Assembly (NCBI RefSeq): GCF_001282115.1
Contig: NZ_LJBR01000257.1
Coordinates: forward strand, 1-38,767
DNA from: Streptomyces sp. NRRL B-24085
GTDB taxonomy: Bacteria > Actinomycetota > Actinomycetes > Streptomycetales > Streptomycetaceae
Reading direction: 5' to 3'
Length of the DNA: 38,767 bases
Part shown: piece by piece, positions 38,667 to 38,767 of the stretch
Position numbering within the stretch: the stretch's first letter is position 1
How the letters are laid out: each line of letters opens with the position of its first letter
The notes under the pieces: generated by a model
What the model was told of the DNA's origin: nothing
Databases searched by the model: none
Seen by the model: only the letters and a program-made list of their open reading frames with translations
Made by a program: the position numbers and the translations under genes

Positions 38667-38767
38667 GGCGGGAAGCGTACGAGGTCAGGGGCGCGAGCCG
38701 ACCCGGCGGGTCCGCGACTCCGGCCGATGCCGCCACGCCTACGGCACTCCTCCGCCCCCGGGTCCCC

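Overview
The window is about 72 percent G+C. Codons are strongly biased to G or C in third position, genes are densely packed with many ATGA/GTGA overlaps, and the families are typical of Streptomyces or a close actinomycete relative. I ran no database search: gene names rest on motifs and on remembered family sequences.

Layout. (1) 1-4941, minus strand: an aromatic-acid catabolic unit. A FadR-type GntR regulator is followed by galB-, galC- and galD-like genes and a VOC-fold extradiol dioxygenase, the last four chained by 4-base start/stop overlaps, then an AAHS-type MFS importer cut by the window edge. The same TTGTCAACAAT core lies before the regulator and before the transporter. (2) 5125-14712: a sugar/cyclitol accessory zone with a small cupin, two LacI-type regulators, three GFO/IDH/MocA oxidoreductases, a PhyH-type Fe(II)/2-oxoglutarate dioxygenase, an SDR, and a FAD-dependent oxidoreductase carrying one frameshift. 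(3) 14709-15665: a TPR protein. (4) 15798-24715: a myo-inositol-type locus. A divergent promoter region at 20864-20931 drives, leftward, binding protein, permease, ATPase, IolE-like and IolG-like genes, and rightward an IolC-like kinase, IolD and a HutC-type GntR regulator. (5) 24799-33665: a surface-polysaccharide locus with a GalE-like epimerase, a GH15 hydrolase, a membrane-anchored DUF2334 deacetylase-like protein, a processive GT2 synthase, a WecB-type UDP-GlcNAc 2-epimerase, a ConA-like lipoprotein and a TetR regulator. Two copies of an unusual AT-rich 25-bp motif mark its promoters. (6) 33684-38666: housekeeping-like genes: an aldo/keto reductase with a MerR-type promoter, a NudK-like Nudix hydrolase, tRNA-Pro(GGG), a DUF309 protein, cobF, a zinc-ribbon protein and cobK.

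How it works together. Region 1 should import an aromatic acid, cleave its ring and carry 4-oxalomesaconate to pyruvate and oxaloacetate. Its ring-cleaving enzyme is of a different fold from the known gallate dioxygenases. Regions 2 and 4 look like linked cyclitol uptake and oxidation, with five GFO/IDH/MocA or SDR dehydrogenases that could each handle a different stereoisomer or derivative. Region 5 makes UDP-sugars, polymerises them at the membrane and probably trims or deacetylates the product. The best candidates for undescribed biology are the region 5 locus with its shared promoter motif, the PhyH/SDR/IolG module at 9202-12253, and the gal operon with a type I extradiol enzyme.
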